DNA of 64,000 nt from contig VGXB01000002.1 of NCBI GenBank assembly GCA_016873515.1, positions 31,986 through 95,985 on the forward strand, given 5' to 3'. This DNA comes from Nitrospira sp. (GTDB taxonomy: Bacteria; Nitrospirota; Nitrospiria; Nitrospirales; Nitrospiraceae). Below the pieces are notes generated by a model, which searched no databases, was not told the origin of the DNA, and was given only the letters and a program-made list of their open reading frames with translations. A program made the translations under genes and the position numbers. Shown here one piece after another: positions 19,145-28,067 of the stretch (position 1 is the stretch's first letter; every line of letters starts with the position of its first letter).

Positions 19145-20353
19145 ATGAAATATGTGATCGTGCATGCCGGTGGAATGGCTGATCAACCCCGGCAAGAACT
19201 CGGCGGGCGCACTCCCCTCCAAGCCTCGCGCACCCCCCATCTCAATCGTCTGGCACAGGCGGGAGAACTCGGCCAGCTCGCGATTCCCTGTGACCGCGTG
19301 ATACACGGCAGCGGCTTGAGCGGCACGGCTATCCTCGGATACGACCCCCAAAAGTACTATCAAGGTCCAGGTCCATTCGAAGCGGCGAGCTTAGGAGTGT
19401 CCGTGACAGAACATGACGTGGTGTATCGCTGCACGATGGTAACACTGAAACCAGAAGGTGGAAAACCTGGCGACGACATCAAGAAATTAGGCCCGCATGT
19501 CGTCATGGACGATGCGACGGGAGGCTTGATCGAAACCGAAGACGCGCGAGAATTGATCGACGCAATCAATGAACAGCTCGGGTCCGAGACCATTCAATTT
19601 ATTCCTGGAACCGGTCATCGTCATCTTATGGTGTGGGTGAATGGAAAACTGAAAACCCTCTGCGCTGATCCACGGACGGTGCTCGGCCGGTCCATCGCGG
19701 AGGCGTTGCCCAAGATGGACGAAGCGAACATCCTTCGAAAGCTTATGGACGCTGCCTATTTGATTCTGCACGATCATCCGATCAACGATGACCGCCTGGC
19801 ATCCGGCAAGAAGCCGGCCAATTGCGTCTGGCTGTGGGGTGAAGGGCGGGCCGTCATATGGCCGAGCCTGCCGGAAAAGTACCGTATCAAGGGTACGGTC
19901 GTGGCGACGAGCAATGTGCTACGAGGCATCGGTATTTGCGCGGGACTCGATGTGGTGGATCCTGATCGGTTGGCTGATGGAGACTTCCTCGCGAAGGCGA
20001 ACGCGGCGTTGGCGGAGTGCGCCAAGAAAGATTTCATCTATGTGCATGCGGGTCTAACAGACGACGTGATCCACAGCGCCGACATGAACGCGAAGGTGCG
20101 GGGCATCGAAGCGTTCGATCGAGATCTGGTTGGACCCTTGATCGAGGGATTGGCCAAACAGGGGCCGTATCGGTATTTGGTGGTGAGTGATCATGGCAAA
20201 GCGGAGGGGTTGCCCATCTATGCGTTTGGAGAAGGCGGTAACCAAGGTTCTGCAACTGCCGGTCGGCGGTTTACGGAGTCCGACGCGCAGGCTTCGAACC
20301 TTCCGCCTCGTGACGCCACCAAATTCATCAACCGGCTCTTTGCAAAAGGGTGA
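19145..20353 (+). CDS. aPGAM-family protein in the threonine operon, possible homoserine kinase
   Basis: A 402-residue member of the archaeal-type cofactor-independent phosphoglycerate mutase family (alkaline phosphatase superfamily). Family features: [19 protein letters not shown], the nucleophile serine in [36 protein letters not shown] and VVSDHGK. A branch of this family next to thrC has been proposed to be a homoserine kinase in bacteria lacking ThrB, and the hom-thrC-X-lysC position supports that here. Odd: the first metal aspartate (PDG/IDG in the family) is replaced in VHAGGMAD, and the final metal histidine (in the usual DHT-type motif) is missing from the [11 protein letters not shown] segment. 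The start ATG 19145 fits the conserved [10 protein letters not shown] beginning; the ribosome site is weak. Confidence 0.85.
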   Translation: MKYVIVHAGGMADQPRQELGGRTPLQASRTPHLNRLAQAGELGQLAIPCDRVIHGSGLSGTAILGYDPQKYYQGPGPFEAASLGVSVTEHDVVYRCTMVTLKPEGGKPGDDIKKLGPHVVMDDATGGLIETEDARELIDAINEQLGSETIQFIPGTGHRHLMVWVNGKLKTLCADPRTVLGRSIAEALPKMDEANILRKLMDAAYLILHDHPINDDRLASGKKPANCVWLWGEGRAVIWPSLPEKYRIKGTVVATSNVLRGIGICAGLDVVDPDRLADGDFLAKANAALAECAKKDFIYVHAGLTDDVIHSADMNAKVRGIEAFDRDLVGPLIEGLAKQGPYRYLVVSDHGKAEGLPIYAFGEGGNQGSATAGRRFTESDAQASNLPPRDATKFINRLFAKG

Positions 20354-20358
20354 AATCG

Positions 20359-21582
20359 GTGGCCTTGATCGTCCAGAAATACGGTGGTACGTCCGTCGGA
20401 TCAATCGAGAGGATTCACCGGGTCGCGGACCAGGTGTCGCGGACGCTACGGGAAGGGTATCAGACCGTTGTGGTGCTGTCCGCGATGAGTGGCGAAACGG
20501 ACCGTCTGATCAAGTTGGCCCAACAAGCTACACCGACTCCAGACGAACGGGAAATGGATGTGCTGCTCTCCACCGGTGAGCGAGTCACCATCGCGCTACT
20601 GGCCATGGAGCTCCGTGGGCGAGGGATCAATGCGCGGTCGTATACGGGTCGGCAAGTCGGCATCATGACCGACAGTGCTCATACCAACGCGCGCATCGCG
20701 CGGGTTACGGCCGATCGAATTCGCGAGGCGCTGGAGGAAGGGATTGTTCCCGTCGTGGCGGGCTTTCAAGGTATCAACGAGCAGTCCGACGTGACAACCT
20801 TGGGGCGCGGTGGGTCTGACTTGTCCGCTGTGGCGCTGGCCGCGGCGTTGAAGGCTGATCGGTGCATCATCTACACCGACGTCGATGGCGTCTACACGGC
20901 AGACCCGAACATCGTGCCGACGGCGACACGCATTGAGAAGATCTCCTACGAAGAGATGCTTGAAATGGCCAGCCTGGGCGCCAAAGTCCTCCAGGCTAGG
21001 TCGGTGGAGTTCGCTGCCAAATTCAAGGTGCCGGTGGAGGTGAACTCGAGCTTCAAAGAAGGAAAGGGAACCCTCGTGACGAAAGAAGATACGGATATGG
21101 AAGCAGCGGCAGTGGCCGGAGTCACTGGAGACCGCAATCAGGCGAAGATCACGATCGTCGGTGTGCCGGACAAACCGGGAGTCGCCGCGCGGATTTTCGG
21201 CACCGTGGCGGAAGCCCATATCAATGTGGACATGATCATTCAGAATATCAGCCAGACCGCCGCGACGGATCTCTCCTTCACAGTTCATAAAGCCGACTTA
21301 AAAAAAGCCGTGCCGATTATCCAAGCCGTGGCCAAGGACATCGAGGCCAAGTCGGTGGCCGTGACCGAAGCGATCGCCAAAGTCTCTCTCATCGGGGTTG
21401 GGATGCGGTCCCATTCGGGTGTGGCAGCAAAGATGTTCGAAGTGCTCGCGCGGGAAGGCATCAACATCATGATGATCAGCACCTCTGAGATCAAAATTTC
21501 CTGCGTGATCGACGAAAAATATCTTGAGTTAGCCATGCGATCGCTGCATTCAGCAGTTGGACTCGATCAAATACAGTCTTGA
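20359..21582 (+). CDS. lysC: Aspartokinase
   Basis: Phosphorylates aspartate, the first step toward lysine, threonine and methionine. The protein of about 407 residues has the kinase domain ([57 protein letters not shown]) and two C-terminal ACT domains (about 265-330 and 345-405: [27 protein letters not shown]). GTG 20359 gives the family-typical ALIVQKYGG beginning with AAAGGG upstream; GTG 20350, which overlaps the preceding stop by 4 bases, is an alternative. It closes the aspartate-family operon. Confidence 0.96.
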   Translation: MALIVQKYGGTSVGSIERIHRVADQVSRTLREGYQTVVVLSAMSGETDRLIKLAQQATPTPDEREMDVLLSTGERVTIALLAMELRGRGINARSYTGRQVGIMTDSAHTNARIARVTADRIREALEEGIVPVVAGFQGINEQSDVTTLGRGGSDLSAVALAAALKADRCIIYTDVDGVYTADPNIVPTATRIEKISYEEMLEMASLGAKVLQARSVEFAAKFKVPVEVNSSFKEGKGTLVTKEDTDMEAAAVAGVTGDRNQAKITIVGVPDKPGVAARIFGTVAEAHINVDMIIQNISQTAATDLSFTVHKADLKKAVPIIQAVAKDIEAKSVAVTEAIAKVSLIGVGMRSHSGVAAKMFEVLAREGINIMMISTSEIKISCVIDEKYLELAMRSLHSAVGLDQIQS

Positions 21583-21670
21583 TACGTCTGGGCCGTGGTT
21601 AGTCATTTCGGTTTGCCCAGGACCTTGACATCTCGACATCCGAGCCTCGCGCCTGGTACCCTTTCGTCCT

Positions 21671-23320
21671 ATGGCTCGAAAATCCAAGCCCACTCAGTTG
21701 TCCCGCACTACACGCGAACGGCGTAGTTCTTCTGAATCGCTATTGCTTACCGACGGGCTTCCGGTGCTGGAAATCTATGACACGACGCTCCGCGACGGCG
21801 CGCAGGCGGAAGATGTTAGTTTTTCGGCAGAGGACAAGGTCCGCATCGCACAAAAGCTGGACGAACTCGGTGTCCATTTCATCGAGGGCGGGTGGCCCGG
21901 CGCCAATCCAAAGGACATCGAATTCTTCCGGATGATCAAAACGGTTCCTCTGAAGCACGCGACCGTCATTGCCTTTGGTTCGACGAGAAAGGCAAGCCAT
22001 TTCGTGCGCGAGGATCCCAATCTTCAAGCCTTGCTCGCTGCGGAAACCAAGACGATTACGCTCTTTGGGAAAACCTGGTCTTTGCACGTCACTGACGCCC
22101 TCGGCATCTCTCTGACTAAGAATCTCGAATTGATCGGTGATTCTGTCGCGTACCTTCGAAGCAAGGGACGCCGGGTGTTCTATGATGCCGAGCATTTTTT
22201 CGACGGATACAAGACGAATCCAGAATACGCGCTCAACAGCATTAGAAAAGCGGTGGAAGCGGGTGCCGACCGGGTGATTCTCTGCGACACCAATGGTGGG
22301 ACCATGCCCTGGGAAATTAGGGAGATCTGCGAGGTTGTCCGCCAAGAATGTGCTGTGCCGTTGGGCATCCATGCGCACAACGATTGCGACATGGCGGTGG
22401 CGAACTCGCTGGTGGCGATCGAAACGGGGATTGTGCAGGTGCAAGGGACGATCAATGGCATCGGGGAGCGGTGCGGGAATGCGAATCTCTGTTCGATCGT
22501 GCCTAATTTGGAATTGAAGATGAAGCGGCCGGCACTAACGGACCGGCTCAGCCGTCTCAAGGAAGTCTCGGGGTTTGTCACGGAGATCGCTAATCTGATG
22601 CCCAACAAGCACCAGCCCTACGTCGGCGATTCGGCCTTCGCCCACAAAGGCGGGGTCCATATCCATGCCGTGCTCAAGAATTCGGCGACCTACGAACATA
22701 TTAATCCAACTCAAGTGGGTAATCGGCAACGTGTGTTGGTCTCGGACTATGCCGGCCGCAGTGGCCTCTTGGACAAGATCGAAGCCTTCGGCATCAAGCT
22801 GTCGAAGGATCACTCCAAAGTTCAGGAGCTGGTGAACACACTCAAAGAACGGGAAAGTCAGGGATATCAGTTCGAGGGAGCGGAAGGTTCGTTTGAGCTG
22901 CTTATGCGGAAAGCCATGGGGAGCCACAAGTCCTCGTTCCAGCTGTTGGGATTTCGGGTCATTGTCGAAAAGAAACAGGATGACGGCGCGCCGCTATCAG
23001 AAGCGACCGTGATGATCAAGGTCGGCGATGTAATTGAACATACGGCGGCCGTTGGGGCAGGGCCGGTTAGTGCGTTGGATCATGCTCTGCGCAAATCCCT
23101 GGAAAAATTTTACCCGCAACTCATGGAAGTGAAATTGCTCGACTACAAGGTGCGAGTCTTGGCGGCAAATCAAGGTACAGGATCAAAAGTTCGAGTCTTG
23201 ATCGAATCAGGCGATCACAAAGATAAGTGGGGAACGGTGGGGGTTTCGGAGAACATTATCGAAGCAACATGGCAGGCCTTGGGCGACAGCATCGAATATA
23301 AGCTTTTGGCAAAAGAGTGA
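21671..23320 (+). CDS. cimA: (R)-citramalate synthase
   Basis: Condenses pyruvate with acetyl-CoA to citramalate, entry to isoleucine synthesis that bypasses threonine deaminase. The 549-residue protein has the HMGL-like TIM barrel (EIYDTTLRDGAQAEDVSFS near residue 35, FYDAEHFFDGYK, CDTNGG, HAHNDCDMAVANS metal-binding, GTINGIGERCGNANL) and a C-terminal LeuA-type regulatory domain (about 400-545). The GAQAEDVSF signature fits the long CimA group rather than LeuA. The first 30 residues are a basic, serine-rich extension before the conserved part; an internal start cannot be excluded. It stands 88 bases after lysC. Confidence 0.93.
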   Translation: MARKSKPTQLSRTTRERRSSSESLLLTDGLPVLEIYDTTLRDGAQAEDVSFSAEDKVRIAQKLDELGVHFIEGGWPGANPKDIEFFRMIKTVPLKHATVIAFGSTRKASHFVREDPNLQALLAAETKTITLFGKTWSLHVTDALGISLTKNLELIGDSVAYLRSKGRRVFYDAEHFFDGYKTNPEYALNSIRKAVEAGADRVILCDTNGGTMPWEIREICEVVRQECAVPLGIHAHNDCDMAVANSLVAIETGIVQVQGTINGIGERCGNANLCSIVPNLELKMKRPALTDRLSRLKEVSGFVTEIANLMPNKHQPYVGDSAFAHKGGVHIHAVLKNSATYEHINPTQVGNRQRVLVSDYAGRSGLLDKIEAFGIKLSKDHSKVQELVNTLKERESQGYQFEGAEGSFELLMRKAMGSHKSSFQLLGFRVIVEKKQDDGAPLSEATVMIKVGDVIEHTAAVGAGPVSALDHALRKSLEKFYPQLMEVKLLDYKVRVLAANQGTGSKVRVLIESGDHKDKWGTVGVSENIIEATWQALGDSIEYKLLAKE

Positions 23321-23351
23321 CCCCCAGAAGAAGGGTATCACCAAATTATTC

Positions 23352-23380
23352 TTGACATGATTCATAACTGTATGTAATAT
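23352..23380 (+). promoter_or_regulatory. Near-consensus sigma70 promoter before the IHF/HU gene
   Basis: TTGACA (23352-23357) is a perfect -35 box; after exactly 17 bases TAATAT (23375-23380) forms the -10 box. The start point would be near 23387, leaving about 70 bases before the ATG at 23458. The region is AT-rich, unlike its neighbours. This is the best promoter I can see in the window. Confidence 0.8.
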
Positions 23381-23457
23381 AAGATAAACTATCCGTATGA
23401 AGGTTGGGGATTTCGCAACAGGCCATAGAGATAGCAGTGGGCGCTTAAGGGGGATGT

Positions 23458-23733
23458 ATGAGGAAGGCTGATATTGCGAACGAAATTTTCAACCAGGTCG
23501 GCATCTCGAAAAATGAGGCGGCTGACATTGTTGAACTGGTGTTGAACATGTTGAAGTCCGTGTTGCACAAGGGGGAGTCGGTCAAGATTGCAGGATTCGG
23601 CAATTTTGTCGTCCGTAGCAAGGGGGCCCGCAAGGGCCGAAATCCTCGGACGGGAGAAGAGATTGGTATTACGCCCCGTCGTGTCGTGACGTTCCGTCCA
23701 AGCCAAGTGTTCAAGAAGTACGTCAATTCGTAG
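23458..23733 (+). CDS. IHF alpha / HU family DNA-bending protein
   Basis: A 91-residue nucleoid protein of the bacterial DNA-binding (HU/IHF) family. It begins MRKADIANEIF, has the GFGNF turn and the two-stranded arm around GRNPRTGEEI with the intercalating proline in NPRTG, and ends TFRPSQVFKKYV. It is closest to the IHF-alpha style and pairs with a following MerR gene, as in many proteobacterial pheT-ihfA-merR loci. AAGGGGG lies about 4 bases before the GT of GTATG; expression should be strong given the promoter at 23352. Confidence 0.92.
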   Translation: MRKADIANEIFNQVGISKNEAADIVELVLNMLKSVLHKGESVKIAGFGNFVVRSKGARKGRNPRTGEEIGITPRRVVTFRPSQVFKKYVNS

Positions 23734-23809
23734 CAGGATGCTGAATACAACCACCCGCTTCCTCCTCGCATCCCTCACTAGTATTGTGAAACGTGACTGA
23801 GGGCCGGTC

Positions 23810-24160
23810 ATGGGAACTGAGCCCAGACTGGGAAGCAAAATCTTCTATAAAATTGGGGAAGTGAGCCGGATGACCAAACTGCCGGCCTATGTGCTGCGGT
23901 TCTGGGAATCCGAATTCAGTTTTCTCAAGCCGAAGAAAAGCAGAGGGAATCAGCGGTTGTACGTGCAGCGTGACATCGAAATCGTGCTAGAAATTAAGCG
24001 CATGCTCTATGCGGAAGGGCATACATTGGAAGGCGTGAAGCGATATTGGGCCAGGCGTGGGCGAGCTGCATCCCGGCCGTTACCGCTGAAGGAGATGGCA
24101 AAAAAACTCAGGGGCGATTTGCAAGCCATTGTGAAAATCATCGAGTCGCATGCACGGTAG
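23810..24160 (+). CDS. MerR-family transcriptional regulator
   Basis: A 116-residue one-domain regulator. The N-terminal winged helix is clear: FYKIGEVSRMTKLPAYVLRF, then FWESEF, KKSRGNQRLY and a helix with LEIKRMLYAEGHTLEGVKRY. The remainder is a short coiled coil without an obvious ligand domain, as in the MerR-like proteins that follow ihfA. No cysteines are seen, so metal sensing is unlikely. The gene follows the IHF gene by 76 bases and is probably transcribed with it. Target unknown. Confidence 0.9.
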   Translation: MGTEPRLGSKIFYKIGEVSRMTKLPAYVLRFWESEFSFLKPKKSRGNQRLYVQRDIEIVLEIKRMLYAEGHTLEGVKRYWARRGRAASRPLPLKEMAKKLRGDLQAIVKIIESHAR

Positions 24161-24239
24161 GGTACAAAGAACCTTCCCATTGCCTTTCCATCGTGCCGCA
24201 AGGGACAATAGCACCGAAATTGATAGAGGGAAGACATGT

Positions 24240-24316
24240 CGGGGCGTAGCGCAGCCTGGTAGCGTACTCGCTTGGGGTGCGAGTGGTCGTGGGTTCAAAT
24301 CCCGCCGCCCCGACCA
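24240..24316 (+). tRNA. tRNA-Pro (anticodon GGG), CCA encoded
   Basis: A full cloverleaf: acceptor CGGGGCG pairs CGCCCCG, the D arm holds AGCGCAGCCTGGTAGC, the anticodon stem CTCGC/GCGAG encloses the loop TTGGGGT (anticodon GGG, reading CCC and CCU), and the T arm has GTGGG TTCAAAT CCCGC. A 3' ACCA is encoded. The C at position 1 is typical of bacterial tRNA-Pro. Confidence 0.97.
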
Positions 24317-24325
24317 ACTATAAGA

Positions 24326-24350
24326 AGTGCTGAGTATTTTGTGCTGAGAC
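24326..24350 (+). repeat. GTGCTGAG repeat copy after tRNA-Pro
   Basis: AGTGCTGAGT followed by TTTTGTGCTGAGAC: two copies of GTGCTGAG in 20 bases. This is the reverse complement of the ACTCAGCAC unit seen at 4188-4217, so it belongs to the same loose family of intergenic repeats. Confidence 0.4.
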
Positions 24351-24401
24351 CGACGAGCAGATTTGGCGCTCGGTGATCAGTCCCGTGCTATGAGAAGGAG
24401 G

Positions 24402-24424
24402 AGCTGCACCAGGCAGCTTTTTTT
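24402..24424 (+). terminator. Hairpin with T7 run between the SD and start of surE
   Basis: AGCTGC (24402-24407), loop ACCAG, GCAGCT (24413-24418) form a 6-pair stem with a run of seven Ts (24418-24424) directly abutting the surE ATG. It has the form of an intrinsic terminator and might end tRNA-Pro transcripts. AAGGAGG (24395-24401), an ideal ribosome site, lies directly before the stem; unfolded it is 23 bases from the ATG, folded only about 6, so the hairpin may instead act as a structured spacer or translational switch. Confidence 0.55.
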
Positions 24425-25195
24425 ATGCCGCCCGGACGCGTCCGAATCCTCGTCACCAATGACGACGGTATCCAGTCTGCCGGTCTGGCGGTCTTGGCAT
24501 CCGCGCTTTCAAAACTCGGTGACGTGTGGGTGGTCGCGCCGGATCGTGAGCGCACAGCGGTCGCACATGCGGTGACACTCCATAAGCCGCTGCGGGTTCA
24601 TCATGCGGGGAGGCGCACCTATTCCGTCAATGGCACACCGGTAGATTGCGTCAACTTAGCGCTGTTCAAAATCATGCCCCAGCGCCCACATCTGCTCGTG
24701 TCCGGCATCAACAAGGGAGTGAATCTGGGTGACGATGTGCTGTATTCGGGTACGGTGTCGGCGGCGGTGGAAGGGACGATACTCGGCGTGCCGTCGATGG
24801 CTGTCTCCCAGGAAGGTCGGGAGCGGTTTCGCTTCGCCGTCGGCGCGCATTATGCCGTCCGGGTTGCGCGGCTCATTCTTGAACAAGGCTTGCCGGAAGA
24901 GACGCTGCTCAATCTCAATATCCCGAATCAGCCGTTGGGTGCGACGAGCGGCGTGCATGTGACCTGTCTGAGCCGTCGGCGATTCGACAATCCGATCGTC
25001 GGGAAAGTGGACCCTCATGGGCGCAACTACTATTGGATCGCTGGGACCCGCATTTCCTGGAGCCGCAGTAAAGATGCGGACCATGAGGCTATTGCTGGTG
25101 GTGCTGTGTCGCTGACTCCCATCAGACTCGACAGTACGCATTACGAAGCATTAGATCGATTTAGAGCGTGGGAATCCTTGCTGCGCGCGAGATGA
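24425..25195 (+). CDS. surE: 5'/3'-nucleotidase SurE
   Basis: SurE is a metal-dependent nucleoside monophosphatase linked to stationary-phase survival. The 256-residue protein has the metal motif ILVTNDDG (D13, D14), APDRERTAVAHA, VNGTPVDCV and SGINKGVNLGDDVLYSGTV. ATG 24425 is the only nearby start; the only good ribosome site is AAGGAGG at 24395, on the far side of a hairpin (see 24402). The C-terminal half (HVTCLSRR to LDSTHYEAL) matches the family. Confidence 0.96.
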   Translation: MPPGRVRILVTNDDGIQSAGLAVLASALSKLGDVWVVAPDRERTAVAHAVTLHKPLRVHHAGRRTYSVNGTPVDCVNLALFKIMPQRPHLLVSGINKGVNLGDDVLYSGTVSAAVEGTILGVPSMAVSQEGRERFRFAVGAHYAVRVARLILEQGLPEETLLNLNIPNQPLGATSGVHVTCLSRRRFDNPIVGKVDPHGRNYYWIAGTRISWSRSKDADHEAIAGGAVSLTPIRLDSTHYEALDRFRAWESLLRAR

Positions 25196-25239
25196 GGCGC
25201 GGGCGGCTATTGGCCGCCGAGCCCGACGAAGGATTGGCG

Positions 25240-25887
25240 ATGAGCATGACCAACAGTGTGATCGAATGGATCATCACCGAGCTGAGCAAGTTCGTGATCA
25301 GCACGATCTCCTTAATGGGCTACAGCGGAATTCTGCTGACGATGGCAATCGAAAGCGCCTGTATTCCGTTGCCGAGCGAGATCATTATGCCGTTTTCTGG
25401 CTATCTGGTGACGACCGGACAGTTTACGATGCTGGGGGTCACGTTGGCGGGGGCCGTGGGCAACGTGCTTGGATCGATCGTCGCGTACTATGCGGGTGTG
25501 TGGGGCGGCCGCCCCTTCGTAGAGCGGTACGGGCGATATTTTCTCGTCTCTCATCATGATCTCAATGTCGCTGATCGGTGGTTCGCGAAGTATGGAGAAG
25601 CCGCCGTCTTTTTTGGCCGGCTGTTGCCGGTCGTACGGACGTTTATTTCGTTACCGGCGGGGATCGCGAGAATGAACTTTTCCCGATTCGTGATTTTTAC
25701 CTTTGTCGGAGCCCTGCCCTGGTGTTATCTGCTAGCGTACATCGGTGTCCGCATGGGTGAAGAGTGGGACACTTTGCAGGGCTACTTCCATCAGTTCGAT
25801 GTCGTCATCGGAATCGTGCTCGCGTTGGCCGTGGGCTACTTCCTCTGGTCTCACTGGTCGAGGCGGAGCGTCAATTCTCGATCGTAA
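25240..25887 (+). CDS. DedA-family membrane protein
   Basis: A 215-residue inner-membrane protein of the DedA (SNARE-associated, VTT) family, which includes undecaprenyl-phosphate flippases. Hydrophobic segments alternate with the conserved motifs ESACIPLPSEIIMPFSGYL, GNVLGSIVAYYAGVWGGR and FFGRLLPVVRTFISLPAGIARM. The acidic glutamate and arginine residues important in this family (E in PLPSE, R in GRLLPVVR) are kept. ATG 25240 is preceded by GAAGGA at a good distance. It lies between surE and cysS with 4 bases to the cysS ATG. Confidence 0.93.
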   Translation: MSMTNSVIEWIITELSKFVISTISLMGYSGILLTMAIESACIPLPSEIIMPFSGYLVTTGQFTMLGVTLAGAVGNVLGSIVAYYAGVWGGRPFVERYGRYFLVSHHDLNVADRWFAKYGEAAVFFGRLLPVVRTFISLPAGIARMNFSRFVIFTFVGALPWCYLLAYIGVRMGEEWDTLQGYFHQFDVVIGIVLALAVGYFLWSHWSRRSVNSRS

Positions 25888-25891
25888 TCCC

Positions 25892-27325
25892 ATGCTCGAG
25901 CTCTTCAATACCCTCACCGGTACGCGAGAACCCTTCGAGCCAATCGAGCCGAAGAAAGTTCGCATGTACGTGTGTGGGGTGACGGTCTACGACTATTGCC
26001 ACATCGGCCATGCGCGCAGCGCCCTAGTGTTCGATGTGCTCCGCCGATACCTGGAATATAGCGGTTATCACGTGACCTTCGTGAAGAATTTCACCGATGT
26101 GGACGATAAAATCATCAAGCGGGCCAATGAACAGGGTGTCTCTTGCGAGGCGATCACCGGCAAGTTTATCGATGCCTATCATGAAGATATGAGAAAACTG
26201 GGGATCGGGCGCGCAACGGAAGAGCCGAGAGCCACGGCGCATATGACGGAGATCGTCAACTTGACAGAAGCTCTCATCACGAAAGGATTGGCCTACGCGA
26301 TCGACGGCGATGTGTATTTTCAGGTTGAGCAATATCCAGCGTACGGCCGCCTCTCAAAGCGCAAGATGGAAGACTTGCAAGCCGGGGCGCGTGTTGACAT
26401 CGATGAGCGCAAACGGCATCCGATGGATTTTGCGCTATGGAAAAGCAGTAAACCGGACGAGCCGTCCTGGTCCAGCCCGTGGGGACTCGGCCGTCCAGGC
26501 TGGCATATCGAGTGTTCGGCCATGTCGATCAAACATTTGGGCGAGACATTCGACATTCATGGAGGCGGAATGGATCTCATTTTTCCACACCATGAAAACG
26601 AAATCGCCCAATCGTGCGGCGCGACCGGCAAGGAATTCGCGCGCTATTGGGTGCACAACGGTTTCGTGCAGATAAACAAAGAGAAGATGTCCAAGTCGCT
26701 GGGGAATTTCTTCACAATCCGCGAAATCTTTGAGAAGTCAGAGTGGTCGGAGGAAGTCACAGGCGAAATTCTTCGGTACTTCCTCTTGTCTACTCACTAT
26801 CATGGCCCGTTGGATTTTTCGGATCAGGGGCTGAAAGAGTCAAAACAGGCGTTGGAGGGGTTTTATGACCTCTTCTATCGTTTAGGGGAATCCGACCTCC
26901 GTACAGTCGCTGATGAATCGTTGGGGCCCATGATTGAACGGACTATGTCGGTCTTTCAGCAGGCGATGGACAATGATCTCAATACCCCTGCGGCCATATC
27001 GGAATTGCAAAAGCTCCGCGGCGGCATCAACAAGCTAATCCAACAAGGGCTCTCAACCTCTGCGAGGAAGAGAGCTCGACAAGCATTTAAGTCTCTGGGT
27101 GCTGTGCTAGGGCTGTTCCAGGGGGATCAGTGGGAGTTCGGTGATAAGATCGCAGAATGCGACAAGCAGATCTCAGATCAGGAAGTTGAGATGAAGATTA
27201 CGGAACGAGCTGCCGCCAAGAAACAGAAAGATTTCACACGTGCCGACTCGATCAGGAAAGAACTTAATGCGCTGGGGATCACAATCGAAGACAAACCCGA
27301 CGGTACCAGTCGGTGGAAGCGATAG
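25892..27325 (+). CDS. cysS: Cysteine--tRNA ligase
   Basis: Class I aminoacyl-tRNA synthetase charging tRNA-Cys. HIGHA (near residue 37) and KMSKS (near residue 265) are the ATP signatures; the zinc/cysteine site is formed from YVCGVTVYDYC, HIECSAMS and FPHHENEIAQS. The 478 residues and the C-terminal DALR-type helical region are normal. ATG 25892 sits 4 bases after the dedA stop; the frame upstream overlaps dedA and lacks homology. Its 3' end overlaps rlmB by 59 bases. Confidence 0.97.
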   Translation: MLELFNTLTGTREPFEPIEPKKVRMYVCGVTVYDYCHIGHARSALVFDVLRRYLEYSGYHVTFVKNFTDVDDKIIKRANEQGVSCEAITGKFIDAYHEDMRKLGIGRATEEPRATAHMTEIVNLTEALITKGLAYAIDGDVYFQVEQYPAYGRLSKRKMEDLQAGARVDIDERKRHPMDFALWKSSKPDEPSWSSPWGLGRPGWHIECSAMSIKHLGETFDIHGGGMDLIFPHHENEIAQSCGATGKEFARYWVHNGFVQINKEKMSKSLGNFFTIREIFEKSEWSEEVTGEILRYFLLSTHYHGPLDFSDQGLKESKQALEGFYDLFYRLGESDLRTVADESLGPMIERTMSVFQQAMDNDLNTPAAISELQKLRGGINKLIQQGLSTSARKRARQAFKSLGAVLGLFQGDQWEFGDKIAECDKQISDQEVEMKITERAAAKKQKDFTRADSIRKELNALGITIEDKPDGTSRWKR

Positions 27326-28067
27326 GCCGCCAGAGATTCTGTATGGCCTGCATGCAGTCCGCGAGGCGCTCAAAGCCGGCACGCGTCCGCTTCAACGCCT
27401 GTTGGTTTTACGGACTGATCGACAATTCGGGGATCTCGTCCAATCAGCGAAAGCGAAGCGTATCCCAGTCCATGTCGAACCGCCTGCAGCATTCGATCGG
27501 CTGGTTCCCCGAGGCAACCATCAAGGTATCGTCGCGATTGTCGCGGTCAAATCCTACAGCTCGATCGATGAGATTTTTGAACGGGCTCGGAAACGGGGCG
27601 AACCGCCGTTCGTGTTGATCCTGGACGGCGTCGAGGATCCCCACAACTTGGGTGCGGCACTGCGGACCGCCGAAGCGGCTGGAGTCCACGGGATATTCAT
27701 TCCGGAGCGTCGTGCAACGGGGTTGACCTCGGTCGTGGCGAAGGTTTCAGCCGGCGCCATCGATCACATGCTGGTTGGGCGGGTCGTGAATGTGACCCAT
27801 CTCATTAGAGAACTCAAGGAGCGTGGCCTGTGGATCTATGGAGTCGAGCCCTCCGCGTCACCGGTGTATACAAGCCTCGATATGACGGGGCCAACGGCTC
27901 TTGTGTTTGGGGGAGAAGGGGAGGGGATCAGGTCAGGTGTGCTGAAAGCGTGCGATGGACATATCAGCATTCCAATGAAGGGGCACGTTGGATCCTTGAA
28001 CGTATCGGCAGCCGTAGCGGCTGTAGTGTTCGAAGCGGTGCGGCAGCGAGGCGACTCCAAAACCTAG
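27267..28067 (+). CDS. rlmB: 23S rRNA (guanosine-2'-O)-methyltransferase, SpoU/RlmB family
   Basis: SPOUT-class RNA 2'-O-methyltransferase; RlmB modifies G2251 of 23S rRNA. After an N-terminal substrate-binding domain (LYGLHAVREAL, RGNHQGIVAIV) the catalytic domain has LDGVEDPHNLGAALRTAEAAG, FGGEGEGIR and SIPMKGHVGSLNVSAA, the three trefoil-knot motifs. I take ATG 27267 because AGGAAAG lies 6-7 bases upstream; this start lies inside cysS, and 267 residues is normal. Other family members have the same cysS-rlmB linkage. Confidence 0.93.
   Translation: MRWGSQSKTNPTVPVGGSDRPPEILYGLHAVREALKAGTRPLQRLLVLRTDRQFGDLVQSAKAKRIPVHVEPPAAFDRLVPRGNHQGIVAIVAVKSYSSIDEIFERARKRGEPPFVLILDGVEDPHNLGAALRTAEAAGVHGIFIPERRATGLTSVVAKVSAGAIDHMLVGRVVNVTHLIRELKERGLWIYGVEPSASPVYTSLDMTGPTALVFGGEGEGIRSGVLKACDGHISIPMKGHVGSLNVSAAVAAVVFEAVRQRGDSKT

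Noticed and set aside
24363..24575. 70-codon frame overlapping the surE start
   Set aside because: It runs over the hairpin and surE in a wrong frame and has no homology.
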